Source: Tetrahymena elliotti 4EA
Taxonomy: Eukaryota; Ciliophora; Oligohymenophorea; Hymenostomatida; Tetrahymenidae
Reading direction: 5' to 3'
NCBI GenBank assembly: GCA_000231825.2
Contig: JH720370.1
Coordinates: forward strand, 62,661 to 126,660
Length of the DNA stretch: 64,000 nt
The position numbers and the translations under genes were made by a program. Positions 62,362 through 64,000 of the stretch are shown in pieces. Numbering within the stretch: position 1 is the stretch's first letter; each line of letters opens with the position of its first letter. Below the pieces are notes generated by a model. The model was given only the letters and a program-made list of their open reading frames with translations. It made no database searches and had not been told where the DNA came from.

Positions 62362-62848
62362 CTATTTATCTTTTCTAAGATTGATCATATATTTTTAATT
62401 AAAATAATAATTTTTAAATTTTCATAAATAAATATCTTAATTTTCTTAGTTTCGAAAATTGTTGATTAATTAAAATTTAATTTAGATTTTTAGAAATTAA
62501 TAACTTGGATGATTGTTTTTTTTTCTTTTTAACTTTAAATTTGTAAAATAATTCAATAAAACTTCATTTTTATTTTTTAAATTGTTTTTATTTTATTTTT
62601 AATTTTTTTAGCAATATAATGATATGAAAATTTAAATACTATTTTTTTTAAAATGCAAGGTTTTTTTAAAATATTTTAATTTATTTTTATTACAAGTAAT
62701 AAAAAATAATTGTAAATTAAATTTATCATTTAATTTTTAGAAGTGTTGATTAATTCTAACAAATTTTTAAAAATAATCTTATTTCTTGGTAAGAAATATT
62801 ATTGTATAAAAGAAATTAAGGTGCATGTTTAAACAAATCATATAACAG
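62362..62848. other. intergenic
   Basis: AT-rich, homologous in part to the spacer upstream of the TPR paralogues. Confidence 0.5.
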
Positions 62849-63440
62849 ATGTAACAGGATCTCATTAAAGATAAAGAGTTAATATAAGAGGTAAAAAAGT
62901 TGTATATAGCTCTTAATTAGATGAATGTATAGATTTAGTTAACTAAAAAGCTAACATTATAAATGTGCAAGAATATCTAATCATTCATTTGTATAAATCT
63001 ATTTGTTGTTTTGAACAAGGATAATATAAAAATGGATATAAAAGTTTTGAACAGCTTATTACTGTTTTAAATAAAGTGAACAAAGGGAATTAGTATGATG
63101 AATTAGAAGTTATAATTAGAAGCTTCTACTAATGGTAAATATTTTTTGAAAATTAAGACTAAGCTGCAATGAAGAATACAGAATTTAAACTAGTCTTAGA
63201 TCGCTATTAATAAGTATAATCAAATTAATAAATTTATTATGAAAGATTATACTTTTTTGGATTAGGTACTTTAGAAACGATTAAATTGTATTTATAAGAT
63301 GAAGTAAATTTAGCGACAGACTTAATAATTAAAGCAAAAAATTAATTAAAAGAGTATGAATGGGATATAATAACTTTGATTGCTGGATATCATGGAAGAA
63401 AATTGCATTAAAGAATTTTTCATATTATTCAATTAAGAAT
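62849..63440 (+). pseudogene. truncated, frameshifted TPR paralogue
   Basis: Begins like paralogue 2 (MQQDLIKDKELIQEVKKL), then a deletion in the codons for the first helix shifts the frame. Matching sequence continues to KEYEWD (about 63363). There it jumps to a short piece resembling the part near codon 460 (ATCATGGAAGAAAATTGCAT, compare ATGAAAGAAAATAGCATTAA at 61675), so about 800 bp of the middle is deleted. Non-functional. Confidence 0.8.
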
Positions 63441-63806
63441 GTTGGAAATGAAGATAATTCATTAATATGATATTTGAAAAGAGCACAAAATTTTATATTG
63501 GTAAATGAGATAAAAAAATTTTTTGTTATCTTCAAAAATTTTAGGTCAAAAGTCGGTGATTCAAGGTTTTTGATGAAATTTTCCATTCAAAAAATAAATG
63601 AAAAATTTTTTTTAAAAATGAGACCCCCAATTTTTCAAAAATAAATTTTTAATTAACTACTAATTTTTTATATAAGGCTGGGGGGGAGATATACAGTAAT
63701 ATTAAAGTAAGCAAACTGGAATCCTTCAGTAGTTACTTACAAATTTATGTAACCATCTATTGATTCATTCAAAAAAGTATAATTAATATTGAAACACTAT
63801 TTTTAC
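63441..63806. other. terminal spacer with a G-run
   Basis: AT-rich with one G-rich stretch GGCTGGGGGGGAGAT at about 63677. The right part reads as LRR-type intron in reverse. Confidence 0.5.
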
Positions 63807-63901
63807 TTGATTTCAAGACTCAAAGTTTCGAGATTAGAACATTTTGATAATTCATATCCTAATCCTGAGGCACCCAACTCATTTCACCAATCTTATTGTA
63901 A
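63807..63901 (-). pseudogene. solitary LRR exon, reverse orientation (E)
   Basis: On the minus strand TTTTTAAAAG is followed by an LRR exon-like sequence and a GTAAAAAT donor at 63806. The exon is 95 instead of 90 nt because of a 5-bp insertion (ATGAGTTGGGTGCC where others have ATGGGTGC), which breaks the frame. Flanking bases to 64000 are typical array intron, so more units may lie beyond the window. Confidence 0.7.
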
Positions 63902-64000
63902 CTTTTAAAAATAAAAATTGAATAAACAGTTATTTAAAGAAAGAAAAAAACATAAAAATGTCAATGAAATCTGAAAATAATGAATATAGTCAGTCATTGC

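Noticed and set aside
1..64000. CRISPR arrays, bacterial operons, Shine-Dalgarno sites, riboswitches
   Set aside because: The reassigned code, spliceosomal introns and nuclear tRNA features show a ciliate nucleus; tandem units here are LRR exons or minisatellites.

Overview
The window reads as nuclear DNA of a Tetrahymena-like ciliate (Oligohymenophorea). It is very AT-rich, and long reading frames appear only if TAA and TAG code for glutamine and TGA is the sole stop. Introns are short, AT-rich and GT..AG, and nearly every gene needed this code plus splicing to be read. The species, and whether this is macro- or micronuclear DNA, cannot be fixed from the sequence. All exon models were made by eye from reading frame, splice signals and comparison of paralogues inside the window.

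Layout. 1-2.6 kb: a cyclic-nucleotide-binding-domain (cNBD) protein cut by the window edge and an ankyrin-repeat protein, both minus. 2.8-5.8 kb: a decayed leucine-rich-repeat (LRR) array A with an assembly gap. 6.9-10.8 kb: a long Q/N-rich protein (+). 11.8-13.3 kb: a mitochondrial membrane protein (+). 13.8-14.3 kb: two identical tRNA-Ser(UGA) genes (-). 14.7-16.0 kb: a phospholipid scramblase (-). 18.2-19.8 kb: a secretory-granule (Grl-like) protein (+). 20.3-24.4 kb: an intact LRR gene (array B, +). 25.0-27.4 kb: an S/N-rich protein (-). 28.7-33.1 kb: a cation-channel/cNBD gene (-) whose halves do not join cleanly. 33.8-35.2 kb: a TPR-like protein (+). 35.5-36.4 kb: a Tc1/mariner relic (-). 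36.8-38.4 kb: LRR array C (+). 39.1-40.6 kb: a TPR protein (+), then a gap. 41.2-49.9 kb: two tandem cation-channel/cNBD genes (-), with an orphan LRR exon pair between them. 51.2-54.7 kb: a third such channel (-). 55.6-57.8 kb: an LRR-like gene broken by homopolymer frameshifts (-). 58.2-63.4 kb: two intact TPR paralogues and two TPR pseudogenes (+), then a solitary LRR exon relic at the right edge.

The most striking system is the modular LRR family. Each LRR is one 90-bp exon, all introns are phase 2, and the introns resemble each other as much as the exons do, so the whole exon-plus-intron unit has been multiplied. Intact (B), shortened or exonised (C), decayed (A) and orphan (45.5 kb, 63.8 kb) stages lie side by side. 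With the channel duplicates, which share a 593-bp identical tract, and the TPR series, the window looks like a rapidly turning-over, birth-and-death region. The conserved cell-biology genes (scramblase, Grl-like, mitochondrial, tRNA) are grouped in one stable block at 11-20 kb.
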